From: Acanthaster planci
Lineage: Eukaryota; Echinodermata; Asteroidea; Valvatida; Acanthasteridae
Assembly: GCF_001949145.1 (NCBI RefSeq)
Contig: NW_019091472.1
Coordinates: 567,194-604,186, forward strand
Reading direction: 5' to 3'
DNA length: 36,993 nt
The notes under the pieces: generated by a model
What the model was told of the DNA's origin: nothing
What the model saw: the letters and a program-made list of their open reading frames with translations, nothing else
Databases searched by the model: none
Position numbers and translations under genes: made by a program
Shown here: one piece after another, positions 1 to 14,100 of the stretch
How positions within the stretch are numbered: the first letter of the stretch is position 1
How the letters are laid out: every line of letters begins with the position of its first letter

Positions 1-2019
1 TTTCCATACGTATGTCTTTGATTCATTCCATATCATTCGTTTGCTGCATTTCACTCATGTAACATTTCAGTGAACAGTCTCTGCAGATACATGTATGTAT
101 ATGAAGTTGAGGTGCATTAAAAATGCACATAATTATGGAAAGACATCTAAATGCAAAACAAGGTAGTATTCTAATGGATGATAGCTGTACCATTTTTACA
201 GTGTAAAAGGTAGATCATAACCTTTCATTGGCATAAATTTGGACAGTTGTTTTGATTCAAGCCTTTAAATGACATTTCTCACGCTACAATGCTGTATACA
301 TGACCTTACCGCGTTTCATACTACAATGATGTATCCATCTCTTTATGCAGTTCTTCTATTCAGTAAATTCATTCTTCATTTTTTCATTTTCATGGCACGA
401 AACACATAATGAAAGCTCCACATGCATACTACATGTATATGTCTGTAGACCATTCATTGTAGTTACTTGAACAAGGCAAATGTGATTGGTCAAAACTGAA
501 ATTAACTCATTCAGAAATTATCACATGAATTCATACATGTATATGCAAAGTTCAGTTGAAGCAAAGTAGGTTATGTCAGCAATGCACAATTACATAAGGT
601 TTTTAACCACTTGTACTTCAAGTTATGTGGCACTTCACTCAGTGTACGTGTACTCTAAGTATTCAGTGAAAGAATTTGACACTGCAGACGACAGCCCATG
701 TGAACTGGATATGTGAAAGATCCAAACGGATCATTATAGGGCAATATTGAATGTGTTGTTGGTCAATGTTGTCCCCAAGAAGCTCTTTATCTGATGCAGT
801 ACATTTACAATATGTGGATCTAAGCATGCATCCCTCATAAAATAATACTGCTATATATCTCAGGCAACATGAACACACTGCAAATAACCATCACCCAGAA
901 AAACATACATTAACTACACACTATCTCTAGGGAAAATGATTCAGGGAAAAACCTTGCATAGTAATGTACAGCCCAGAATATGTAATCAATACAATCTGCC
1001 AGCCTCAGTGGCTGCACTTACATGTAGTACACTTGTTTCCTCCAAACAATTTTCAAAATTAAAGACAATCCACTGTTTAAAAAAGGACATCAAGGATGAT
1101 GCATCCCCCTTTCAAACTACTTATTTCTCTAACCTGAAAAAGTCCCACAAACTTCCAAATCCTGGCTATGCCCACAAAGACACAGTTCAGAAAGGCATGG
1201 CAGATATATTTCATTCAACACACACATACGTAGAAGTATTGCTGCATTTTTAAGTGAGAATATAATTGTTGAGACAGGACATCTTTTTATTCTATACAAC
1301 TCAGTCTAATGAAACAATATTGGAAAATGGATTCTGACAACCAGTTTATACAACCACGATCATAAAGAAAGTTTCTAAATCAGTTTTGTAGCCAAGTACT
1401 TTTCTGAGGCCAGCAAGTATTCTGAGAAATAAAACCAGCCAGGTTGTCTGACAGGATCCACACCCTGCTCAAAAAACTTTGCGGACTGAATACTCCAAGT
1501 TAAGATTATGTGTAGCATGAGATTCTGCTGACAAGCAGGTGTGCTGACAATGGACAAGTGTTTTTCAAAAGGATATGGATGCTAGTCCAAGTGTCAGTTC
1601 TTTTGCTAAAATTTGTACACGTTTTTCACAAAAGCACGATGTGAACATGAAATCATTCAAAAGTACCTACAGGCTTGATTCATACAGATACAATTGTACT
1701 GTAAAGTACTTACAAGGACTGAGAAGTAACTGCAACTCCACCGCAGATAACCTGAATCGCATTAGTATCAGACATTCTTATCCTAGTTTCATGGCTAATG
1801 TCTGTCCCCTGATATACCTTTAAAGAGTATTTATCATGCTGAAGTGCCTGAACATAAATCAAACATTTTGGAATAAAGATATAATGAAATGGCAGAGAAC
1901 AGGGCTCATCTTTCAAGAATTCTAACACTTTACAAACACTGCAGCTGAAACCGGTTTCCCTCTCGAAACAAAATCATACAAACTGTAAATTCCTGGGGAG
2001 GTGATGTGAAGGTTTGGAT
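1..2019. other. 3' flank of citrate synthase; no gene recognised
   Basis: AT-rich sequence downstream of the CS stop codon, presumably 3' UTR then intergenic. A minus-strand AATAAA is found at 1291-1286, about 730 bases after the stop, and is a possible but unsupported polyadenylation signal. The open frames here are short, low in complexity and resemble no family I know. No repeat of note was seen. Confidence 0.5.
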
Positions 2020-2184
2020 TTAGTTGGCTCCAACTAACTTCTTCAGGCCTGGAGTGCTCATTGATTTGGGTCGTTCTAGGGGAAGACCCAATGCACGATC
2101 CCATATTAGAGACGCCATAGTGCCCAGTGCACGTGACACACCAAACAACACAGTGTAGTAGCTCATCTCTGTCATACCATAATG
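2020..2184 (-). CDS. CS: CS coding exon 10 (residues 413-466, stop)
   Basis: A 165-nt coding part with acceptor TTACAG. It encodes [20 protein letters not shown], then [11 protein letters not shown], and ends VGAN followed by TAA at 2022-2020. The C-terminus is two residues shorter than in human CS. Confidence 0.97.
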   Translation of the reverse strand, partial: HYGMTEMSYYTVLFGVSRALGTMASLIWDRALGLPLERPKSMSTPGLKKLVGAN

Positions 2185-5100
2185 CTGTAAATACACATAA
2201 ACAAATAAAAACACGTGCCGAACTATAATTTGCCACTGGGGTCTTTGTGCACATTCATGACCCAAAATTTTATCAACTATCACACTCCTAGATTTTAATT
2301 AAAAAATCTCTACTATGTAATCAAATTAAAATACTTGCAGTACCCGGCGCTTAATGAAGGGTAGCTTCAATAAAATCTTTTAATGCAAATCTCCAAAATG
2401 AACCTTGGAGTCTCATTAACCTCATTTATTTCAATATTCATGAGAACAACTGTGACGTCATCCCAGGAAAGTAATCTCAATATTGCACTGGTTTGTGCAC
2501 AAAAACTACAGAAATTCTTTGAAATTTTGCCAAATATTTTTCCTCTTTGGTTATTCATTGTTGGACCAGGATACATACACAGCAATATGCAAGCAACTCT
2601 TTCCAAGGAATGTTTTAAGTAAGTTCTGGGTTCATAATGTGAATAGAAAAACCTTAGCACTTAACCACATTTTCCTGGATGACATTACAGCAACAGCACC
2701 CTCGGTTGTTCAAGAAAGCATGGACAAATTTGCAGATGTTTAACCACTTGCCGGCGGGGTTTCTGGTACCGGATACGTATTCTTTATGCGCATGGCCAGG
2801 ATCTCCGAAATCGGACAAAGGGAACTGGGCCTTGTAACAAAAGACTGTACTCGTAACAAAAGACCAGGCTGCTGGGCATTAGCAACATTTTTTCACTCTC
2901 AGTAGTGGAATTATAATCCATCCTTGTTTTGAAACAGTGTACCACCGAGGACAAAAGCGCTCCACCACCGCAGCAATCAGCCACACAGCACCGCTACATG
3001 CTAATCTGGCCCGTTTTGAAAAGAGGTCAGCAGTGCACTATGCCGGTTTCATGAACAAAAGAAAATTCCGTAACACTGCAAAATCTGGGCTCTTTTTACA
3101 AGACGGAAGGCGTAGTTGAAATACTCAAGTGTCAATGTGGTTGAAACAGTGTGATTTTCAAAGCATTTAACCCAAAAAGGATGTAAAATTATTTTTATAC
3201 ACTGCAGAAGAGTAAAAAGGTGTAGAAGAGTATAAAGGTGTAGAAAAACTATGTCTAGAGAAATGCACTGCAACTGTAAATCACTTTTAACCACTTCATG
3301 CCAGGGCATTTTTCAATGTTGATGATGCTGGGCCAGTATGACTATCATTTTTTACGTTTTCAAAATCCTTCAAAAACTCATCATTTCATTTAACGGTCAT
3401 CTATAGCCACACCAAGTAATCTTTAGTAAGTAATCTACTCTAAGCTGACAGGTGACCTTCATTGACGCCCGAGTATTTCAGCCAGGCCAGCAGCCTTTTA
3501 CACAGAGCCCAGACTGTGCGGTGTTATATAACTGTCTTTTGTTCAAGAACCCAAAATTGGTGCACTGCAGACCTCTTTTCAATAGGGGCCAGATGAGCAT
3601 GCAGCGGTGCTGTGTGGCTCATCGCTGTGGTGGTGGAGCGCTTTTGTCCCCAGTGGTAATCCGTTTGCTCTCAATGCCCCAAACCCTGGTATAAGGTTTC
3701 AAAACAAGGCTGGATTATCACCACTTTTGAGAGTGAAAAATGCCGGTAATGCCCGGCAGCCTGGTCTTCTGTTCGGAGTATGGTCTTTTGTTACAGGGCC
3801 CCGTTTCCTTTGTCCGAGTTGGGAGACCCCAGCCACCCATATAAACTATATGTCTCCGATCCCGGAGTCCCCGGCAGGAAGTAGTTAAGTCCACATATAT
3901 GAAGTTTAAACCACTCACCTGCAAGAGCACTCCACTATGGGCGTCCACATTTGGCCATGGGTTCTTGGCTTTACCATGCTCCAGCAGGGTATCAGGAACC
4001 ACTTTGTACAGCTGCGCTACCAATTTAAAGAGTGGGTCATCAGGGAGGTGTTTGAGAGCAAACTCTTGCTGACAGGTGTATCTTGGGTCTGTCTTGCGAA
4101 GTACAGCATGACCATAGCCGGGTACCACCTGCAATACACATGTACTAATAATCTGACTAGTGCCACACTATCTGCAGTGAATATTCATATACCTATTACA
4201 CCTTACTTCAATCCAGTCTTTATTTTGACACCCTGTGAGATGCAGCCATATCCAACACAGACTAAATCCTCCTGACTGCAACAACCTGCAACCGTTGATT
4301 TTGTAGCACTGTGTTGAGACCAGCACCAGCCTTGGCCGGTTTACCGTGGCTAATCACGGTAAAATAGCTTAATGTACCCACCCTCCTGTCAGTAACTTCA
4401 GCCACTTATACATTGGGTTTTGTGACATTTCTCACCCTGTGTGCAATGCAACATCTCGTAAAGTTACTTGAAAACTGCTTTTGACAATTCCAGATATCAA
4501 TGCCTTACCTGTCCTGATTTCAGAGTGTTCCAGATAAACTCTTTCAATTTTTCATCTGATACCTCACCTCCCAGCTCCTCTTGAAGCTTGGTAATCCACA
4601 CCAGTACCTCCTGTGATCATCAAGGTACACTGACTACAGTTAGTGTAAGAACAGACAATCTCACCATAAAATGAAAAGTGTAACAAATAATAGGGCCTAC
4701 AAAATGCCAGAGGAATGATTTTTATTACAGTTTATTGGAATAGCTGTGTGAGTGGATATTAAATAACTTTGTGATTAACTTGGTTTGTGGGGATATTACA
4801 ACACTCATGACTACTGTGGAGTGATGTCATCTCACTTTATACTGTGACTGCTTGCCTGCTACATTTGATAAGAAGTCTGACACATCAAAGTCCAATCATG
4901 TTTATACAGAGGATTTCAATCTAAGAAGTTGGAAATTGAATGACTGTGATTAACTAAAGATAATGGAAGAAACGAGCGACCTGATTGGCTAGTCCATGCA
5001 AGGGTCCAGCCAGACCATTCATGCCGGCAGCTAAGCTAAGGTAGGCATCAGAGAGAGCACTGCCAACAAGATGAACGGTGTGAGCACTAACATTGCCTCC

Positions 5101-8100
5101 TTCATGGTCACTGAAATCAAAGCAATTTACAGAATACATAAACATTCTACTAGAAACACATTAATACATAAAACAACGTTCACCCAATAGTGGAAGCTGG
5201 GCTTTTTGCAGGATACGCCTTCATCAGGGCAATTAGGAATTAGTGTGCAACTGCTAGTATAAACAAACATGGGAAACTCCATGTCCATCCTTACAGGATG
5301 CAAAATACCCCATTGGAAATGGCATGATATTCCAATGACTCTATTTCCATGACGATTCTGTTGCAACCACACAAAAATTGGCCAATAGACAAGCCAGGGT
5401 TTTTTAGCTTAACGTTGTAAACATATTCAACGCATCAGTTACAAGGTTGGTACTTAACACTCCATGGTGCTGCACAGCATCCCTTTATTTTACTTTCTAT
5501 GATGTATGCAGCAGCATTTCTGACCAAGTCACCTCCTGAGCCACAGGAACAATCAGGACTTATTAAAATGTACAATAGTTTGAACCACTAAGCCTCTTCC
5601 TTTAAGACGCCGCATGTCAACTTCACAATGAACATCTTGCACAGTTGGCAGCTCGCATTTGGCATGACAGTGAACTTTGGATGTCACAATAACAGTCTAG
5701 TATTCTACATAGTGATTTTGCTAAAATTGTACATATCTCAACTTACAATTTAACAAAACATGCTCTATGGTATCAAATATATGCTCATGTTCCACTTTTA
5801 TTCTTAGTGTGTTAGTCCTGTATCTGCAAAATCCTTGTTGTTAATTCAAATTCAAATTAAGAAATGTTTGGTATTGTCAACAATTGGTTTCACTTTCTTC
5901 AACGACTCAGTGTGGGTAAAGCAATTTTCATTGTCTCAAACAATATCTTTTCTGTACTGAGGTATTAACCAAGAATTAAAGAAAAATACTATTGACAAGA
6001 GAGAATTATGGCCCAGAAATGCTGACATTGGATATGATATTGGATGTGAGATATGAGATAGAATTATAATGAATAAATAAAACCACAAAGGACACCTCTG
6101 AGTGGGATGTTTAACAACTCCCCCCTCCAAAAAAAAAGATATTTGATATGAAAACAAGTGGCCCAAAACTTCAAATACGTGTACACAGAAAAACTTAAGT
6201 TTCTTTTCATTGTCAATTGCATTGGGCAAAACTGGTGAATGTACCTGTGAATGGTGAGATAGAGCCTCATGAGTTCCTTGAACATCTCATCTTCATAACC
6301 AAGCATCATGGCAAAGTTACCAGACCAGTCAAGGTCCACATCAATGGGGCACACACTGCTACCTTCTCTATACACATTACGGTAGATGGTGGCTGCTACA
6401 GTAGTTATCTTGGCACAAAGATCCATGGCATCTTCATATACATACTACAGACAGACCAAGTCAAATAGAAATAAGTTTCAGAAACTAGTATGAAAATCCT
6501 TCCAATTTTATTTTAAAACTATGCCATTCTTAGAAGAAGCTTCCAAGTGACAGGTGTTTGAACATCGAAAGTGTCCAGACTTTTTCATATAGCAATATCA
6601 TGGCATCCTCATATCTATCAACAAACTTGTGCTTGATGTCAACAAAGAAGTCATTTGTAAGCTCTATGTTCCACTGTGAATCACCTTTTATCTCCTCAAA
6701 CAACATCGTGCCCTTTACTGACTTCTTGACAAACCTTAATTAGGCCTACTGCACATATATATTCCAGGCTGAGTGAACCTGCACATTTACCTCCCAGTAC
6801 AAAGCCTTATTGACTCCATCATTGTAGGCCTTAGCAAACTTGCTATCACTGTTCATAGCAGTAATGGCTGCACTAAACTGTGACATGGGATGCAAGGTGC
6901 TTGGGAAGTTATTCAGCATCTGAACCACATGAGAAGGAATAGCACCACGAGCTGCCCACTCCTTCGACACTGCTTGCACCTGCCACAAAATAACAAGACA
7001 TTCAGTCAACAATATCGATTTTCTTCAGAAATGTGATCCATAATTGACTTACTGGCCGATAATGAGCTGCACACCATCACTTGTACAGATGATGATGATA
7101 CAGTGAAGGTATCATCGTCGTCATCGTCATCATTATTCTGCACATGACCATCAAGAGGGTCGTAGTGACCTCCAGGTACCCCTGGCAAGAGCAACATTTA
7201 GAAACAGCTGCACAGCATCGGCAACCTGCTTAAGCCAAGTGAGAAGGGGATGGCCGCAGGGCCTCCTCCAGATGGCAGGTCGCTGACCAAGATAAAATTG
7301 GATAGCCGTGTCGAAGGCAAGACGAGCAAGAGCTGGGGCTTTGAGGCAACAAACAGTCAAGTCTAATTCTTGATTTGTATTATCAAGAGAAGTACCCTTG
7401 CAAAGTGTCACTTTCTTCAACCCAACTCCCTGTGTATCTTTCCTTGCCACCTTTCCAAAGCCTTTAAAATCTTCCACTGTGCAAGATCGTAATGGGACAT
7501 TCTTGCATCTCAATTTCCGAAGGGCATTAAGATCCACCAACGGAACAGTCTAGAGGCTTTGCAAATACCTTCCTCAAATTGACAAATCCTCCTAAACCTC
7601 CTTCTGAACTGTTAAGGATCTAACAGGGTTGAATTTAATATTAACACCCAATCCATGTAAGTTCATGTCTATGATTAAACAAAAGGCATAGATTTAAGGA
7701 CATAGGGCCACAAACAACTGCCTGTGTTACCTCTGTAAACAATCTAGGCCTTACATGTACATACATATGTGGTTTTTCTTTTTTTTACCCCGCTTCATGG
7801 GTACACAAATAACACTTGGCTGCAAGTTTGTTCAAGCCATCAAAAGCGTAAGCTGCATTACATGTACCTGTTTCTCTGTTGGTATTTTACCGGTCACCAG
7901 CAGCCAGAACAGTCCCTCTGGTAAAGGTTCCTCACCGCCTGGTGCCTTGGGTAATTTTTCCTGGCATTCGGGAATTGTAAAACCTCGGAAGCGAATTCCC
8001 TCTTCTGGATCTAACACGGAAGTCTCCGTCACCAGACCTTTGATGCCACGCATGCCTCCATACAGCTATAGTGAAACATGTTCCATATTGATGTATGTAA

Positions 8101-11100
8101 ATCGCCACATTGATGAATACCATGTTCTAATTATCTGAGTTCAATGAGAAGGTGATACAGCATGAGACCAGTTGGTCAACTTCTTGTATTCATACATACC
8201 TGTACTTTAAGGTACCGTATATTGTTGTAGAGACTACACAAGTGTTGCAGGATTTTTATGGGGACATACATGTATTTCTGTCCAACAGGGTCCAATCCCA
8301 TTGGTACACATTTCTAACTTGTCTAGAATGCTGACTTCTCCTTTAGTGAGCACAACTACAGTAGTTATGCTTGTATTGTTTATTTTCTCTTTATTCTACG
8401 AGGCGCTAAGTGTAAAAATACATTTAACCAAAGTATTTATATATACTTCTTTTTTGGTGCTGATTGGATAGGGATAAAAGTTACCTAAAAACTAAAACAA
8501 AAAAGTGATAAAAAGTTTACTAATCAATGTAAAAATATCACCAGGTGACAATTCTTAAGAATTATGGACAATTCACACCACTACGCACAATACTACGGTA
8601 ATCAGGAGATCAAGACAAGAAACTGGCCAACAATGTCCGTACACTGTGTGGTTAGCGTACATGTACATGATGCACCAGAGGGGCAGGCAATAAACTTTGT
8701 GCTGTGGCAGGAAATTTTGTGGAAACACGCTTGCTTCAAGTACAAGCAATAAAACTTCAAATTAAATTCTTGCACACTGAAAATACAAACACAGACAAGA
8801 GAACAAGTTCTGCGAATTAACTTGCAGAAATCTTCAACATCAATGTTTTTTAATGTGCAGCTGTAGAGTTGTGTGCATGAACAGTATAGTGTTAACCCAC
8901 ACCATTTCGGCTGGGCTGCAGAGACGAGATAATGCATTTCAACCGGGCCTTCTTTGGCAATGGCACAGCGTGGTGGGAACTAGTGCAGCATTGCTTCAAT
9001 GCATTATTGCATTATCAAGCACATGTTTTCACCACCGCGACAGGGAATGTGTGATAACAATGGAACTTTCTTTTCAAAAGTTTTCAATGCAAGTAGGCAA
9101 ACACATAAATTCAAGCATTTTAAGATGAAAAAAGTTGTTGAGAGGTGTTGTGGGAGCAAAAAACCAACAGTCTCTTTTTTTTTTACTTTGTTTTTCAAAC
9201 TTGACCATACAAATTTTAGGGTCACACCAAAAAATTAGTCTCAGTCAGGAAACCAGAAGTATAACCCTTTTTTGGGCGGGGGCCTAATATATACATGTAA
9301 ATGATTATTTAAATATGGACTTTGTCTCAGAAAATTGTAAATAAATATGGCACTGTATCATTTATGAATATTTCTGAATGCCATCTCATACTTATAAATA
9401 ATAACATCTCCAACTTCATAATTTAGCAATTATGAACGCTATCTCTATAAACGTTATTGACAAATGAATTATTGACAAATGGTTTTCGAACATCGTCTCA
9501 TTATTTATAGTTTTAATTGCACTAATAACCTAGATCCAACAACCACCAGGTTGAGAGGTGGCACACTGTCTTGTCTACACGTACATCAGCACATGGATGC
9601 TGATTGGCATGTGCTTCATAAAATGGACCAAAATGCAACTTGTGTCATTTTTCAAAACTTCTAAAAGACTTTGATCATCTAAAATACAAATTAGCACCTT
9701 TAGATTTATAAAAATAATTTTTGGGGGATAATTAGGCATACTTTGTACATTTGTTGGACATTTGGTTGGCTAACAGAGCAAATCAAATGGAGTTGAATTC
9801 ATTTAAAGTTTTGCTTTAAAGTGTTTGCACCAGATGACTTGATTTCAAAACCTTTCTCAACAACAAGGAGAATTCAGTATATTTTTTGACTGATGTATTT
9901 TAAAGAACCTAAGAAATAACTTTAAAAAAAATAAGCCATGAAAAAAGAGCACAAATTTGACGGAAAATGATGAGAAAAGTTTAGCTCTCTTCATTCTCTC
10001 ACCGTTTACAATCACTCTCACTATACCAACATATCTGCCAGGTCTTACACCTTTCAACCACCGAAAATAATATTTAAATTTGGCTGAATAAAAAATGCAT
10101 ACTGAGTACAATATGCTTGTTGCGAACGTCATATTTGACGGAATTTTGATGATGCTTGAGAATTTTGACTAAAAAGGCATGACACTCGAGAATGCCGAAA
10201 ACACTGTCACATGTAGTGCTCGAAAATTCCATGCGTGCTGTTCATTTTGCCACTTAATTTGCAGATATCACGGCTGAAAATTAAATTAAAATTAACAACT
10301 CTGCCCATTAGAGTTTCATCATGAGTTGTATTTTATGTCTCGGATGTCATTTTTTTTAACGTCACTCAGTATGACAGATTTTCTTTCGAGCAACCTTGGT
10401 ACAAAGAGAAAAATCGCGGAGTGTCGCCATTCCCTAGAGGGACTCGTAAATATCAAATGAAAAAGATGGTGCATTATCTGAGTGATGTCAAAGGTCAAAC
10501 AGCCCTCGATGCAGAAAACGTTTCTCTAATGTCACCATGAGATAATGACGGAAGCCACAAAATCACCATGATCAGTATTTTGGACTGCAGTTTTCCGAAA
10601 CGTATTTGAAGAAAATGCAATTGGTCCAGTCGTAAAAGGATTAATGGGGGATGCTTTTTGGCACTTTTTTTAAAGCTTGTGTTATACATAGATTTTGATT
10701 TTACTCGCTGTTTTTTTGCAGTCAAAATGAATAATGTTCGTGACTGCCAACTTCCGGACCTGATTAATTGTGAAAGGTATTTTTTAATTTTGTGATTATG
10801 GTTTTAATATGTGTAAATATTATCACCTTTCACCGTGTATAAATCTGTGTAAAATGACCACAGGGATTATCACTCCCCAGTAAATTTCATTGGCTAGGAT
10901 TTTAACAGGTTGTTCATAAGTGCGGATGTTCGAGACTTTAATTGATTATCTCCAATTAAGTTGAAAAATGGGCACAGCCATTGTTGTTCCAGATACAACC
11001 ATGACTTCCCTCATTTCATCAGACATTGGGAATCAATTCACTGCTCTTCACTTCAGGAAAAATGAACGCCCAAAGTTGAATGAGGAACCAGCCCTACTGC

Positions 11101-14100
11101 TTACTGTGTAAACTATTTGTAGAAACTAGACAGTGTGTACATATACTGTACCTGTACCTACGCTGTAAAATGTACACGGGCAAGAGCACAATGGGGTCAA
11201 CTGCCTGCAATGCAGGTTAAAAATATCATTTCTTGCCAAAAATAGTCATATCACAAAAGAAACCTTGATACAATTGTCAGCAGTATAGATTCCTAACAGT
11301 CCCAAATTTTCTGATTTCAATATAATTTAACATGCACCCAAAGGGGGCTAAGGATTAATTAATGCCTGAAAATTTCTTGACACATTAAAACTTTTTAAAA
11401 AATCTCTAAAACACACAGACATTGAGATGAAAAAGTAACCACTACCCTTCCCCCCCCCAAAAAAAGACACTGAAAAATTAAATAACACTGTCACTGACAA
11501 CCATATTTATTTCAATGGACAGTTACAGTGACCAGTAATGAAATAAGTTAAAAACCTGGAAAGTGATCTCTGAGGAAATGAACTAGAATCCAAAGGGGAA
11601 TAACATGGATCCATCCACAAACAGGTTGAGATGCCGCAAAATGCTATTCAAGATTTAAAAGCTACCGGTATCTTAATCAAATATGATGTACACGTAATGC
11701 ATCTACTCACCTGGTCTACAACAATCTCCCCAATCACCTTATTGCCATAGCTTTTCCGGAATTCTACCACCTCCTTCTGTTTTTGAGGTATCAAGTCAGC
11801 CAGTACATCCTTCAAATTCTGTTGGAATTGGGAAGAAACTCAACAGTCACTAGCTTTGAATTACACAACAGATGTTGTGGAATGTTTTGCTTGGAGAAAC
11901 TGAAATTGTGAAATCTGGCATGCCAGAGCTCATACACAGGACTTCACTGTTCTGAAATGAATGTCTTTGCTTGTTTATGGGTTGAAGACTCCTTGAGGTT
12001 GATGTATGTCGTGGTTGAGGGTCCACCTTACAACTGAGGGGCTAGATTAATTCCCTTACATGAAGATGCAGTTTCCAAAGACCAAAATACCTGTACATGT
12101 AGTTGTAAGTCTGTTTTCAATGCCTTTTCACATACATGTACCTTGTAGTAATGCTTACATACATGTGTAAAATTTGTTGAGTTTTTTCTTACAATTCTTA
12201 ATGCACCGGTTCAGTCAGGATTTTAGAATTGAAAACCTTTAGCCTGGCCTTTAGGTTACAGTTTTCACATTTCCATTTTTGGTGGATGCCAGTCACTCTT
12301 GTCCTTCATGTACATGTAGCTGGAGGCAGTTTTTGCGTCATATTCTGTTTTTCTTTTCATGCGTGTACACATAAGCCACCTACATGTAAATAGTAATAAT
12401 CGTAGTACTGTCTGACTTAAAGTCTGCACAAGGATGAATACCTATGGTGTGTACAGTACATGTAATGTGTACAATGGTGCTTCCAAAACCTCTCCAGCAT
12501 ATTACCTCTTTTGCATCCAATCGCTACTCTGTATCTCATGTGACCCTGCTTCCTGTCTGTTAGTGGGCTACTATAAGTACTGTATGAAGGTACACTGGGA
12601 AATTGATTTGCAACTCATCTTGTAGTAGTTAAATGTTCGTAATATAAACCAAGACAATTTACTATTAATACTAAGACTCTGCAAGGTATTACCTACATGT
12701 ACCGTATGTCCAGCATGTTACATAACAGGGACACAAGTACATGTACATGTATGTCACAAATTTGTGTCCACATTATGTACATGTAGGTATAAAATTGTGG
12801 TGTAAAAACAAAGAAAACATGTGCTTAATGTCTGTTGACAACCTACATGTACATGTATAGATAAATGGGATGATATTTGGGTAAATTCGTGCACATTATA
12901 AATGAAAGTATTCTGTTAATTTATGATGAAAATTCTGTCCATGTTACATACTAAGTAATACATGTACATACCTTCAGTTACATGTATATGTATCTGTGTT
13001 TTCGGAGTACAGAGAGAATCTTCGATAATGAACAGGAAAAATATCTTGCCTCGCTGTAACCTCCAGTGACCCCCTTTCAAAGCCTAAATTTACTATCACT
13101 TGTACCCCATTAGTGTAGAAGTGCCCTTTTGTATTGTAGTCATTGCTGTACATTTCCATGCAATTAAGTCATAATTGGCTTCTATGTGCATGATGGAATA
13201 AATCAACCATACAATCATGAATACATTTCCTACACAAACATGTTACATGTACATGTAACATGTACATGTGTATTTCACCTGATTAAGTGCCTGCCGAGGT
13301 GACAAAAAAATACTTCTTAGAAGAGGCAATATAAAGATGTATTTTCTTATTCAAATTCAATTTTGCTTATTTCATGATGAAGTTGAATATTACTACTGTG
13401 CACAGGCCCAAATGAATAGAATGTGCCTGTTTTATACTGTGGGTTATGTTGGTAGGTTATGTAAGGACATATACTGTACATGTATGCAAGATGTTAAAGT
13501 ACAGAGCACTTACCGTTGAATCTGAGACACTCCTTGTACCACACGTTAGTGACGGTAGCAGATTCTAGGGGAGAGAAGAGTACTAATATGTTTTAATGGC
13601 TGAATTGAATGAGATGTTGCCAGGTAGGCAAGGTGTATAGCCAGAGAGGCTCAAGTGGTCCATGTTACAGGTACATGTACACGTAAGTACAGCATTTGAA
13701 AACTCTCACAACGTACACTGTAGTCAGACCATGTGGTTGTCGTTTCACAACAGAGTAGTCTAGCAGAAATTTAAGTTCAAGTGATGTGTAGTAATATTTG
13801 TCTAAATTTTGCACATCTTACCAAACAACTGTCTTCTTCAACATTTTGACAATAACTTCTGAGATGAAGACTAACATTTCAGGCACATGGTCAAACTGCT
13901 ACAATGCATGTGTGCTTCTAAGATCATACTTTTTTCTCATTTTTTTTGAAATTACATGTACATTGTACATGTAGAGCTAAATAGGCAGATTTTTTAGTTG
14001 TTCGAAATCCGAAATTCTGGAAATCCCTTGATTTAAATGTTTAGAAGCACTGTGCATGTCAGTACAGATTTTAAAATACACAGTGGCATGAATACCGGTA

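Noticed and set aside
7006-7197. Aspartate-rich minus-strand open frame
   Set aside because: The aspartate run is only the translation of the GAT-type trinucleotide tail of the LINE fragment.
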